From: Chara braunii
Lineage: Eukaryota > Streptophyta > Charophyceae > Charales > Characeae
DNA length: 33,222 bases
Assembly (NCBI GenBank): GCA_003427395.1
Contig: BFEA01000002.1
Location: forward strand, 6,172,347-6,205,568
Reading direction: 5' to 3'
The first letter of the stretch is position 1; the number at the start of each line of letters is the position of its first letter. A model generated the notes under the pieces. It was not told the DNA's origin. It searched no databases and saw only the letters and a list, made by a program, of their open reading frames with translations. Of the stretch, positions 1 through 8,144 are shown in pieces. Both the position numbers and the translations under genes were made by a program.

Positions 1-585
1 CGGACTCTCTCTCTCTTTTTTTTTTTTTTTTTTTTTAATAAACTGATCAGAACAGATACTATACTTCATCTTTCCAAGCCCGTTCGGACCTCATAACCAC
101 TTTGCAACTCAGTTCTTCAAAACCACTTTGACAAATTGACAATCAATTCCTCAAAACCACTTGCTACTGAATCTGAGGTTTTTTTCCAAATTTCCACTTT
201 GAAACTCAATTCTTCCAAAACCGGAACTGATACAGAGTATTACAGACAGACTGAGACAGTCCTTCAAAATGTGCACACTGCACACAGCAACGACTTTGTA
301 ACTCAAACTGAGTGGCGAATGAGAAGCAGAGAAGTGAGGGGAGAGGAGCTGATTGCGGCGATCATGGCGCCATGAAATTGTAGAACTCCTATCATCTTCC
401 TCTTTTTAAATTCCATCCTTCTATAATGTCTTCATGGTACACACTGCTCAGTGCACATCAGTAGAGCCACTCTGCCCTGAACCAAAATACATAAACATAC
501 AAGTTACAAAAAGCAGCCAAGCTAAGATCAACAGTTGAAGTCCGCATCCACAGGCGACGGAGTGCAAAGCTACTAACATCTCAAT
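1..585. other. non-coding low-complexity leader
   Basis: No gene is recognised here. The stretch opens with a short CT run and a T tract (about 17-36). Between about 99 and 218 a phrase of the type CCACTTTG-AACTCA-TTCTTCAAAACC recurs loosely four times, so this is decayed repeat DNA. The short open frame at 136-375 has no recognisable domain. Confidence 0.5.
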
Positions 586-589
586 TCAC

Positions 590-694
590 GCAACCTAGGG
601 ATTGCCGAAGGTACAAGAAAAGATCCGGGAGAGACGAACAGACCCAGAAAAAAAGGAAGAGAAGAGGAGGAACGGCCGGTGGAGGAGAAGGTCA

Positions 695-728
<34 letters not shown>

Positions 729-1035
729 TTCTTTTTTTTTTTTTTAGACAGTAACACGGATTTTTCTGGCATATGGGTACGCCGGCCGGGTTATCTAATC
801 ACTCGCGGAATAACATCTTAGTTGACGCAACCTAGAGATTGCCGAAGGTACCAAGAAAAGATCCGGGAAAGACGAACAGGTCCAGAAAAAAAGCAAAAGA
901 AGAGGAGGAACGGCCGGTGGAGAAGAAGGTCATCTCTTTCTTTTTTTTTCTTTTTTCTTTTTTTCCCAGACAGTAATACGGATCTTTCCGGCATATGGGT
1001 ACGCCGGCCGGGTTAACTCGTCACTCGCGGAATAA
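590..1035. repeat. 237-bp tandem duplication with internal poly(T)
   Basis: Two copies, starting near 590 and 827, share the order: GCAACCTAG-GATTGCCGAAGGTAC, an AAGAAAAGATCCGGGA block, a purine-rich AGAGGAGGAACGGCCGGTGG block, GGTCATCTC, a T tract interrupted by C, then GACAGTAA-ACGGAT and ACGCCGGCCGGGTTA ending in ACTCGCGGAATAA. The first part returns a third time at about 1180-1275 without the T tract, where it belongs to an acidic open frame. The two copies with T tracts therefore look like duplicates of a piece of that downstream sequence. Seen directly; origin is inference. Confidence 0.7.
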
Positions 1036-1166
1036 TGTGTACTTAACCAGTTGCAGTCTTTGGGTTCAACAAAGACATAGAGAAGGTCATCTTGATGAGT
1101 ATTGCACGGCTTAAAAGATTGTCAGAGCAAAATGAAATGATGAACAACTAGGTTAATCTCAACTGA

Positions 1167-1841
1167 AGCTACCTGAAGATTCCCGACGAAGGTACCAAGA
1201 AAAGAACCGGGAAAGGCAAACAGGCCCCCAAAAAGGGGCTGGAAGAGGAGGAGCGGCCTGTGGAGGAGAAGGTGGTGGAGAGGGAGATGGAGGAGAAGAC
1301 CTTGGGAGCGGAGGACGAGGATGTAGAGGAGGAGGAGGATGAGATGGAGATGGTTAAGAAGGGGTAAGTGAGGGATGTGGCGGGGGAGGAGGAGGAGGAG
1401 GATGGGGAGGGGGAGAATGATTCGGAACTCGAGGAGAAGGTTGTAGAGAAGGAGAAGGACGACGATCCGGAGGAAGAGGCGGCGCCTCACCCTCACGGAG
1501 CACTCTTTGAAAAAACGTGGGAAGAAGCTCTTCATCTCCGATCCGATGTTGCCACTACGAGCCATCCTCTCAAAACGAGCATGCGAATCTGTGCGCGCCA
1601 ACTTCATGGAACGCTGTCCTCTCCTATATGCGTACGGTCTTTTGTCTTTTACTCCAGTTATAGGAGAGGTCTGGCTTCGCTACCCTGGCGGGATCATTCG
1701 TGGATAGCAGAACCACCATTGGCAATTGCCTGTTTCCCGCCGTTGCGTTTCTGCCAATTTGTGGTTATGCAATTCAGTGGAAATTACGAGATGAGCACGA
1801 TTTTGTTTTTTTTTTTTTGTTTTTTTTTTTTTAAGGGATGA
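1167..1841 (+). pseudogene. degenerate Lys-then-Glu-rich ORF remnant
   Basis: One frame is open from 1167, apart from a single TAA at 1365-1367, to a stop at 1841. It begins with a basic stretch (GTKKRTGKGKQAPKKG from 1191) followed by acidic runs (EEEERPVEEK, DEDVEEEEDEMEM, then after the stop EEEEEDGEGENDSELEEK and DDDPEEEAAP up to about 1490). The rest of the frame has no recognisable domain and ends in a poly(T)-derived Phe run, so it is probably not coding. Such charge-segregated tails occur in many nuclear proteins and do not identify a family. The first part is duplicated upstream in the 237-bp repeats. It could also be purine-rich satellite that merely stays open. Low confidence as a gene. 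Confidence 0.25.
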
Positions 1842-2034
1842 GCAGGATTGTTACGCATGCGCGCGCTTGTTCTTTTCTGTGCAATACGGGAAAAACAGAG
1901 AGCGGCCCAGCTCAGCCGCCGGTTTTCTCTCCGCCAGCGCATTTGCGCGCAGGGCTCTATGCACCGCGCCATGCGCTCGGGCGACGTGGATCTGCGCCGA
2001 CGGGTGACGTATGCATCAGGACGTCATGCACTGG

Positions 2035-2250
2035 CAAGTTCTCACACCTGCCTGTCGCGAGCGTATGTAACCTCTTTCGCCGTCACATTCATTGCGCCGT
2101 GCTCTGTAAGTGAGTTGAGCACTGGTGCGAACTGGCTGCGCGCCGCGGATGCTTCTTACGGCCCAGCACGTTCTCATACCTCCTGCCTGTCGTCAGCGTA
2201 TGTAACCTCTTTCCCCGTCACATTCATTGCGCCATATTCTGTAAGTGAGA
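2035..2250. repeat. tandem duplication of about 80 bp, period about 130
   Basis: The block TTCTCA-ACCT(C)CTGCCTGTCG...AGCGTATGTAACCTCTTTC-CCGTCACATTCATTGCGCC ... CTGTAAGTGAG occurs at about 2038-2114 and again at about 2171-2250 with few substitutions. The intervening DNA is not shared. No gene is evident. Confidence 0.7.
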
Positions 2251-2335
2251 ATACTTCTTACGGGCCCACATTGCTTGCGCAGGCACGTTTTAAGTTCGTG
2301 TGCACTTTTTTTTTTCTTTTTCTTTTTTCTTTACG

Positions 2336-2432
2336 CTAATTATCTTAACTCAATTCAATTACCTGTCCAATCTGGACAGGACGGCCTTTCAGGCCTTCTT
2401 TATTGTCATCACGGGCAGCCCCGTAGCACCCA
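2336..2432 (-). repeat. truncated 3' end of tRNA-type SINE family
   Basis: On the minus strand this reads as the tail of the element at 4014-4441: CCCCGTAGC, GACAATAAA-AAGGCCTGAAA-GCCGTCCTGTCCAGATT-GACAGGTAATT and a TAA-rich end. The tRNA-like head is missing, as expected for a 5'-truncated SINE. Similarity to the other copy stops near 2432. Confidence 0.7.
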
Positions 2433-2524
2433 TGGTGTACACTTGCGCGTGCTGACCACTGCGAAGCCAAAACGGGAAGAAAGACAGGATTTCCTTCGGT
2501 ATTGCGCGCCAAGCCGTCGCTGCG

Positions 2525-2905
2525 CTGGAAACAATGGCTGGGGTACAACTGTACAAGTGGACGGCTGCTGTGCACTCCTTGAGGGAAGGGCGCGCGCGCT
2601 CCCGGGCTTTTTTTTATTCTTTGGAATTTGTTCTTTTGCGTTCCGCTTGAGAACCAATCGTTGGGGTACACGTGGACGACTGGTGTGCACGCGCAGCCAT
2701 AAATTAAATTGTGTTCGTTTGTTTGCTCGCTGTGCACACGGCTTTGTTTTTTTGTGCAGTTAGCGGCCCGCACTACTAGATCTGACGTGTCACGGCTAAT
2801 ATTTCCTTTTTGGTCCTTTTGCATTTCGGTACGCATCGGCCCGCACTATCGCATCTGACGTGTCACGGCTAATGTTTCCTTTTTTAGTCTTTTGCATTTC
2901 GGTGG
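2525..2905. repeat. local direct duplications, GC-rich DNA
   Basis: Two imperfect pairs are visible. A phrase CAAT-G-TGGGGTACA...GTGGACG-CTG-TGTGCAC occurs at about 2531-2575 and 2654-2690. A longer phrase GGCCCGCACTA...ATCTGACGTGTCACGGCTAAT-TTTCCTTTTT...TTTTGCATTTCGGT occurs at about 2765-2829 and 2838-2903. No gene is evident. Confidence 0.6.
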
Positions 2906-3165
2906 GCATGGCGCTGCCGCCTTAATGCGTGCCCGGCAGCGTAGATGCGGCCGTTTTGGCGTGCTCTCACAATCGCCTCTTTTTCGATGAATTCTATGAA
3001 ACCTTTGGACCAGGTACATTCGAAATTGTCCTCGTGGCGGTCTGAGGTAGCTTTTCGGCCAAGCTTGTGCACAGCTGCAAAGCGCTGCAGTCGTTTATGC
3101 AATTCCAGTTCGGCCGGACTAGGAAAGAAAAAGGGCCAAGCTTGCACGCACTGCGACCAGACTAC

Positions 3166-3272
3166 ATTCTTCCCTCGAATACAACGTACGGTCATTATAG
3201 CTGTATTTGGGGTATCTTTCAGTCTAAATACAAGCTATAATGACCGTCCATTGTATTCGGCGGAATACAATG
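3166..3272. mobile_element. palindromic pogo-like MITE, diverged copy
   Basis: The left arm (CATTCTTCCCTCGAATACAACG, preceded by TA at 3164-3165) and right arm fold on each other around a short loop containing TATCTTTCAGTCTAAAT. The same inner sequence (CGGTCATTATAGCTG ... AGCTATAATGACCG) is found in the better preserved copy at 5396-5500, so the two form one family. The right terminus here is rearranged (GGCGGAATACAATG), and the right TA duplication is not clear. No coding capacity. Confidence 0.75.
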
Positions 3273-3385
3273 ACCTACCTGGGCTGGTTAGTCCGATGAT
3301 AATACCTCAAGGCCATCGCCCTTTAAAAAAAAAAAAAACTTGTAAAAACTTGTCGAACGTGTCGCGCCCTGCGCCAGGTGTCGGG

Positions 3386-3736
3386 ATTTGCAAGATTGGG
3401 CCAAGGCATTGTAAAGAGGAAGAGAGAATTAAAAAGTATACGGGATTTTTTTTTTTTTTTTTTTTTTTGGTATACGGGAATTGAAGAAAAGCATTCGAAG
3501 CATTCGAAACAAATCTGCTCATGAATATCATGCAAAATCGCACAATACGTCAAGACAACTCAATAGTTGTATGCAATTGCCAATTAGAAAATCACAGGTC
3601 TCGGGATTAGCAAGATTTTTTTTTTTTTCCAAAAGGATTTGCAAGATTGGGCTAAGGCACTGTAAAGAGGAAGAGAGAATTAAAAAGTATACGGGATTTT
3701 TTATTTTTTTATTTTTGTATACGGGAATGAAGAAAA
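3386..3736. repeat. direct repeat pair of about 105 bp
   Basis: A block GATTTGCAAGATTGGGC-AAGGCA-TGTAAAGAGGAAGAGAG... GTATACGGGATTT(T)n GTATACGGGAAT-GAAGAAAAGC is present at about 3386-3495 and about 3640-3738. The sequence between them contains a third partial start at 3603-3633. The T tract flanked by two GTATACGGGA words differs in length between copies. No gene is seen. Confidence 0.7.
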
Positions 3737-4013
3737 GCGCTGCGATCGACATGCTAGGTGGCTGAATCGCACACCGACAGATGTAAACGACGCATGAACA
3801 AATCAAGAGTTCACATCCCATTGAGGAACTTGAGGGTGATGATATTACCACTACCGACAGGCGTGGGCTGCCCCCAAGTCAACAAAGAGTGCATAGTTTC
3901 TTTTTTTTTCGTTTTTTTTCAGTTATTCTCACTCCGAGTCATCTGCTTCCATCCGGATTAGAACTCGGGTGGGATCCAGCGGCCACTGCGGCCGAGTTAA
4001 AAATAAAGAAACA

Positions 4014-4441
4014 TCCAGAGGTCTAGCTCAATTGATAAGGCACGGAAGTGGCACTTAGGAGGTTGTGGGCTCAATCCCCATTGGCCTCATGTACCTTCCT
4101 GGGCAAGCTTGGTGCGCGCCACCTAGAGATAGGTCGTTGCCGTTGGTTCCCCTGAGTGAGTGGCATTGAGCAGAGACTGCTGATGTTCACAGGGGGAGGG
4201 GATCGGAGGAGAGGCACAGCTACTGCTAAATGGCCCATCGAAGAAGCTCGGTCCTGATGCTACCACCTGACCCCTGGCCGGTATCGCCCACCTGCTGCTC
4301 GGTGCAGCTCCCGCACGTTCCCTTGACCTAAGATGTGGCTGCTACGGGGTTCCCCATAATACTATAATGACAATAAAAAAGGCCTGAAATGCCGTCCTGT
4401 CCAGATTCGACAGGTAATTTGATTGGTTGGGCTTAAAATAA
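4014..4441 (+). mobile_element. tRNA-derived SINE
   Basis: A tRNA-like head lies at about 4018-4088. It has box A (TAGCTCAATTG, 4024-4034) and box B (GGGCTCAATCC, 4067-4077) at tRNA spacing, and its ends GAGGTCT and GGCCTC can pair as an acceptor stem. A body of about 270 bp without coding potential follows, then a tail with GACAATAAAAAA and GTCCTGTCCAGATTCGACAGG. A second, 5'-truncated minus-strand copy at 2336-2432 shares the tail, which supports a dispersed family. No clear target-site duplication was found, so the exact ends are approximate. Pol III transcription is inferred from the boxes. Confidence 0.7.
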
Positions 4442-4718
4442 TTAGGCTTTGACCTTGAGAGGGTATTTTAAGTTTTAACAGTTCGCGGGTGTATCAACCT
4501 CACTACTAGTAGGGCAGTTGGTTGGTAGTTAATAGTTTCTCTCGCCCCGCTGGACGACACGGAAAGACTCTCTACAGCTCCTCTACGGCTATGAGATATG
4601 GATCACTATGATGGAAGTTTTGGAACAGTGTTTCTTCCTCAGCGGCACAGATGTCGTTCGCATCGGCACCAACATGCATGGGTAATGATGGGTAAGGGGT
4701 AATTGGAAATTTGTATCT

Positions 4719-4736
4719 GTCCTTGGGGACATCCGT

Positions 4737-4768
<32 letters not shown>

Positions 4769-4808
4769 GGCTCCTGCGCAAGGATGACACGCATAAATCG
4801 AGAAATGG

Positions 4809-4816
<8 letters not shown>
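4719..4816 (+). ncRNA. U6 spliceosomal RNA retrocopy (processed)
   Basis: Near-complete U6 snRNA: a 5' stem GTCC-TTGG-GGAC, then CATCCGTTAAAATTGG, the ACAGAGA box (4752-4758), the AGC catalytic triad just after it, the GCTCCTGCGCAAGGATGACACGC helix region, and a GAGAAATGGTCCAAATT end. The 5' loop is a few bases shorter than usual. It is followed by 41 A residues (4817-4857) instead of a Pol III T-run, and the whole unit is flanked by GTATCT (4713-4718 and 4858-4863). No TATA box or upstream U6 promoter element is evident. This is the structure of a LINE-mobilised retropseudogene rather than a functional U6 gene. Confidence 0.9.
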
Positions 4817-4850
<34 letters not shown>

Positions 4851-4857
4851 TCTTACG
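4817..4857 (+). repeat. poly(A) tail of the U6 retrocopy
   Basis: An uninterrupted run of 41 A residues directly follows the U6 sequence and precedes the second copy of the GTATCT target-site duplication. Confidence 0.85.
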
Positions 4858-5395
4858 CATGATCGATTAATTCTGTAGCCGTTGATGAACCGTGGAAGGA
4901 TTAACAAAAAAAAAAAAGAAAAAAAAGGGAAAAAAAGGAGGGACAGTCGTCCACACGTATATGCTTCACTCTACCGCGTGTCACGCTGAGTATTCAAACT
5001 TGCCTATGTACCACAAGTGCAAAACAAGCATGCAAAGGTCTTTCTATTCTGAGAAAAGGTGTTGTAATTTGTAAGAGTGCAGGTGGTCCTGAAGGCCGCC
5101 AGGTGCATGATATCCGTACGGGGACGTGTAAAACCCCTATCCTTGAGGGATTAACATCATTAAAAACTTCACGCTCCACCCTCCACCCTTACCTCCCCCA
5201 CTCCCCCACAAAATCTCTGACAATCGTGGGGTTACCATCAGGGTGGGGGTTTGATGGCGGAACCTTCCGGCACCACTTGTTTTGCAGATCGGCTGACCTC
5301 TCAATGCCCCAGCAATCGTGATCGGCTGAGCCACCTGTCGGGATCATGACACAGACTTTTATCTTTTCCCGTGCTGCCACGTGGCAGTTGCACTA

Positions 5396-5500
5396 CAGTC
5401 TTCCCCCGAATACAACGCACGGTCATTATAGCTGAATTTGGTATATCTTTCAGTCTAAATTCAGCTATAATGACCGTGCGTTGTATTCGGGGGAAGACTG
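5396..5500. mobile_element. palindromic pogo/Emigrant-like MITE
   Basis: 105 bp, almost a perfect palindrome. The termini are CAGTCTTCCCCCGAATACAA and its reverse complement, and the arms continue through CGGTCATTATAGCTGAATTT to a short loop near 5445-5460. It is flanked by TA on both sides (5394-5395 and 5501-5502). CAGT termini with a TA duplication are typical of Tc1/mariner-pogo elements; the Arabidopsis Emigrant MITE family begins similarly. No ORF of its own. A diverged copy lies at 3166-3272. Family assignment is inference. Confidence 0.85.
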
Positions 5501-5702
5501 TAGCGTCTGACACGTCGAGCTGTGTTAGCCTGTGTCAGGAACCGGCCGGTCTGGCTTATCGGGGAAGTCGGGAGTCCGTGTAACAGAAAGGCTGAAGAGA
5601 GGTCTTTTGGCTAAGATCAAGTGTAGTATCTGTTCTGATTAGTTTGATATCTGATCCGTGGTCCATCGGACCCCCAAAAAAAAAAAAAAAAAAAAAAAAA
5701 GT

Positions 5703-6120
5703 AGGAAGTACTTCGCCAGCCGACATAGTACGTGGTGGAAGAAAGGCAGTGACACTGTAGCAAATACTTCGCCAGCAGACAGAGTACGTGGAATGCTAAG
5801 CATGCGTACTTTGAATGGTTTGCCAGGCATCAGGCAAGTTGCATGGCAGTGCATGCTCTTGCATGGTACGTCGGAACTCTACGCTTCCAGATGGACGTAG
5901 TGGGGTTAGACCGTTAGACGTGTCTCGTAAAGAAAGGCAGTGATGCTGTGGCAAGTACTTCGACAGCAGACCCCGCCCAATGGCCCCCATAGTACGTGGA
6001 ATGCTAAGCATGAGTGCTTCGCCAGGCATCAGACAAGCCTCATGCTATTGCATAGAACGTCGGAACTCTAAGCTTCCAGATGGGCGTAGTGAGGTTAGAC
6101 CGTACGAAGACGTTTCTCGT
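5703..6120. repeat. 191-bp tandem duplication
   Basis: GAAAGGCAGTGA--CTGT-GCAA-TACTTCG-CAGCAGAC...AGTACGTGGAATGCTAAGCATG... GGCATCAG-CAAG...GTCGGAACTCTA-GCTTCCAGATGG-CGTAGTG-GGTTAGACCG appears from 5741 and again from 5932. A third partial start (GGAAGTACTTCGCCAGC-GACATAGTACGTGG) lies at 5704-5735. Neither copy has a consistent open frame. Confidence 0.7.
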
Positions 6121-6662
6121 CGTGTATCAGCTCTGATTCATGCAATAATTGGGGATCAGTCTCATCGAGAATGGCACAGAGGGAAGCACATCTGCAAGCT
6201 GAGTCGCTGACCGACCGACCATACATCCGCTCCGGGAACATAGATATCAAATCGACTTGCATTCAACGGTAGGTCATCCATCCTTTTTCAGTCATTCGTC
6301 CATTGACGTTAGTGCCAAATTGCCAATGTACTAATATAGGCTCCTGTGTTTGTCGCAAGAGCGTTGTTCCCTCTTTCCTCTTTCCTCCTGCTGTGACTCT
6401 TCTTCTCCTCTCTAAGCTCCCTCGCTTTCCCTCTTTCCTCCTGCTGTTTCAAGGAAGTGGTTGTAGAGGAGAGCGTTGTAGCCACGCCCCGAAGTTGGAT
6501 CGTGCTTGAGAGCTGTAAGGCAATGTAAGCCCCTCCGCCCCCTTTTGTTTAAACGTCTCCCTCTCTCTCCTCTCGCTTCTCCTACCCGCCACCACACTCA
6601 GCTCCATCTAGAGCGATTTGGCTGTCCGTGACAAACGATGAGCATGGCTGGCCAGCGCGGCA

Positions 6663-8144
6663 ATGAGCTGCTGCGCATTGGGCGTTTTTTGCCTTGTCCT
6701 TGTGGTCCTGATCCCCGCTGTTCATGGCCGTCCGTCCCCGCCAGCAAGACAGCTTAACGACTGCAGTCGTCGGCAAGACGCAGAATTGCACGCCGTCAAG
6801 GCCTTGCGCACAATGGCTACCCCGTCAAGGCCTTGCGCAGGAGGCAACCGCTGCCAGCCGGCGAAGAACTGCATAGGAGAGAGCTGTCCCAACACTGCCA
6901 AGCCATCGAAGAACTGCACCCGACAAGGCGGCGCAGAACCATCGGAGCCGTGCGGAGGAGAAGGCGAGAATTGCTTCGTGCCGCTGCCGATGCCTTGAAA
7001 AGGAAGCGAGTCAAGCGACTGCTTCAGGCCACCGAAGAACAGCACGGGAGACAAGTGCCCAAAGCGGTGTAGAGGAGATGGAGTCAATTGCCCAAACCCG
7101 TGCACAAGAGATGGAGCCGATTGCCCCATCCCGCCGCCGCAGATGGGTTGCAGCGGAGTCTGAGGAGTCCAGTTCAGTCAACTGCCCGAAGCCCCCAAAG
7201 CCTGGCAGAGAAGATGATTGTAATTTGTCCTCCTGCGCCAGGCCGTGCACAGGAGACGATTGCCCCATGGGCCCATGGGCCCATGCCGCCACCGCTGCCT
7301 TGCGCAGGAGGCAACGGCCCTGAGCCAATGAAGAACTGCACCGGAGGCAGCTGCTCCGAAGCATCGAAGAACTGAGCCGGAAACAACTGCCCAAAGCCGC
7401 CCCAGGCATGCAGAGGAGATGGAGATGGCTCCTCCAGGCTGTCGCCGACGCCTTGCAGAGGAGAAGTGCCCCGTGCCACCACCAATAACGTGCACAGCAG
7501 ACAACTGCCCCATTCCGCCGCCAGTGCGTTGCAGAGGGGACGACTGTCCCATGCCGCCGCCAATGCCGTGCACAGGAGACAGCTGCCCCAAGCTGCCGCC
7601 GATAACTTGTAGTCTTGTAGAGGAGACGACTGCGCAATGCCGCCGCCTATGCATTGTGGAGGCGAAAAATTGGCCGAAGTCAACGAAGAACTGCAGAGGA
7701 GACAAGTCCCCCATGCCGCAGTCGCCGATGCCCTGTAGAGGAGAGAACTGCCCCATGCCGCCGCCGCCGATGCCTTGTAGAGGAGACAACTGCCCCGTGC
7801 CCGCGGGTGCCGCCGCCGATGCCTTGAAGGGGAGACAATTGCCCGAGGCCATCAGGGAACTGCATAGGAAAGAACTGCCCCAAACCGCCGAAGCTCTGCA
7901 CGGGAGCCAACTGTCCCAAGCCGCCGAAGCCTTGCACAGTTGCACTGGAGACGATTGCAGAGCGCCCTGCAGAGGAGACGACTGCATGCCGACGCAGAAG
8001 CCTTGCAATGAGACTCGTTGCGCCTCCTGGCACCTGCAAAAGAAGGCCGCTAAAAGATTGCGATTTCTTCTTCAAGGGTCACTCACAACAAGACCGTGCC
8101 GTCAATCAAGCTCGCTCGAAGGGGGAGGCAACTTAGAGTCTTAG
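6663..8144 (+). pseudogene. secreted Cys/Pro-repeat protein, frameshifted
   Basis: The ATG at 6663 opens a classical signal peptide (MSCCALGVFCLVLVVLIPAVHG, cut before RPSPP). What follows is an array of short Cys/Pro units with the theme PC-x-G-D-x-CP-x-PPP-M (for example MPCTGDSCPKLPP and MPCRGDNCPVP), about 12-13 residues per unit, often with two Cys five or six apart. The theme moves between frames: the first frame to about 7150 with a TGA at 6996-6998 where a Cys codon is expected, a second frame at about 7150-7290, a third at about 7270-7470 with TGA at 7373-7375, then the first frame again from 7455 to the stop at 8144, with another out-of-frame patch near 7815-7940. Either the gene is decayed or introns/sequence errors account for the shifts. 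Export and a wall or extracellular role are inferred from signal peptide and composition only. I do not recognise the family. Confidence 0.5.

Noticed and set aside
2884-3195. Minus-strand frame ending at the MITE (HKRLQRFAAVHKLGRKA...)
   Set aside because: Looks somewhat protein-like but is short, without a motif I can name, and its start lies inside the MITE.
3307-3553. Open frames with poly-Phe/Lys across T tracts
   Set aside because: They owe their length to homopolymers and have no domain.
4719-4816. Functional U6 gene
   Set aside because: A tail, target duplication and lack of a U6 promoter favour a retrocopy.
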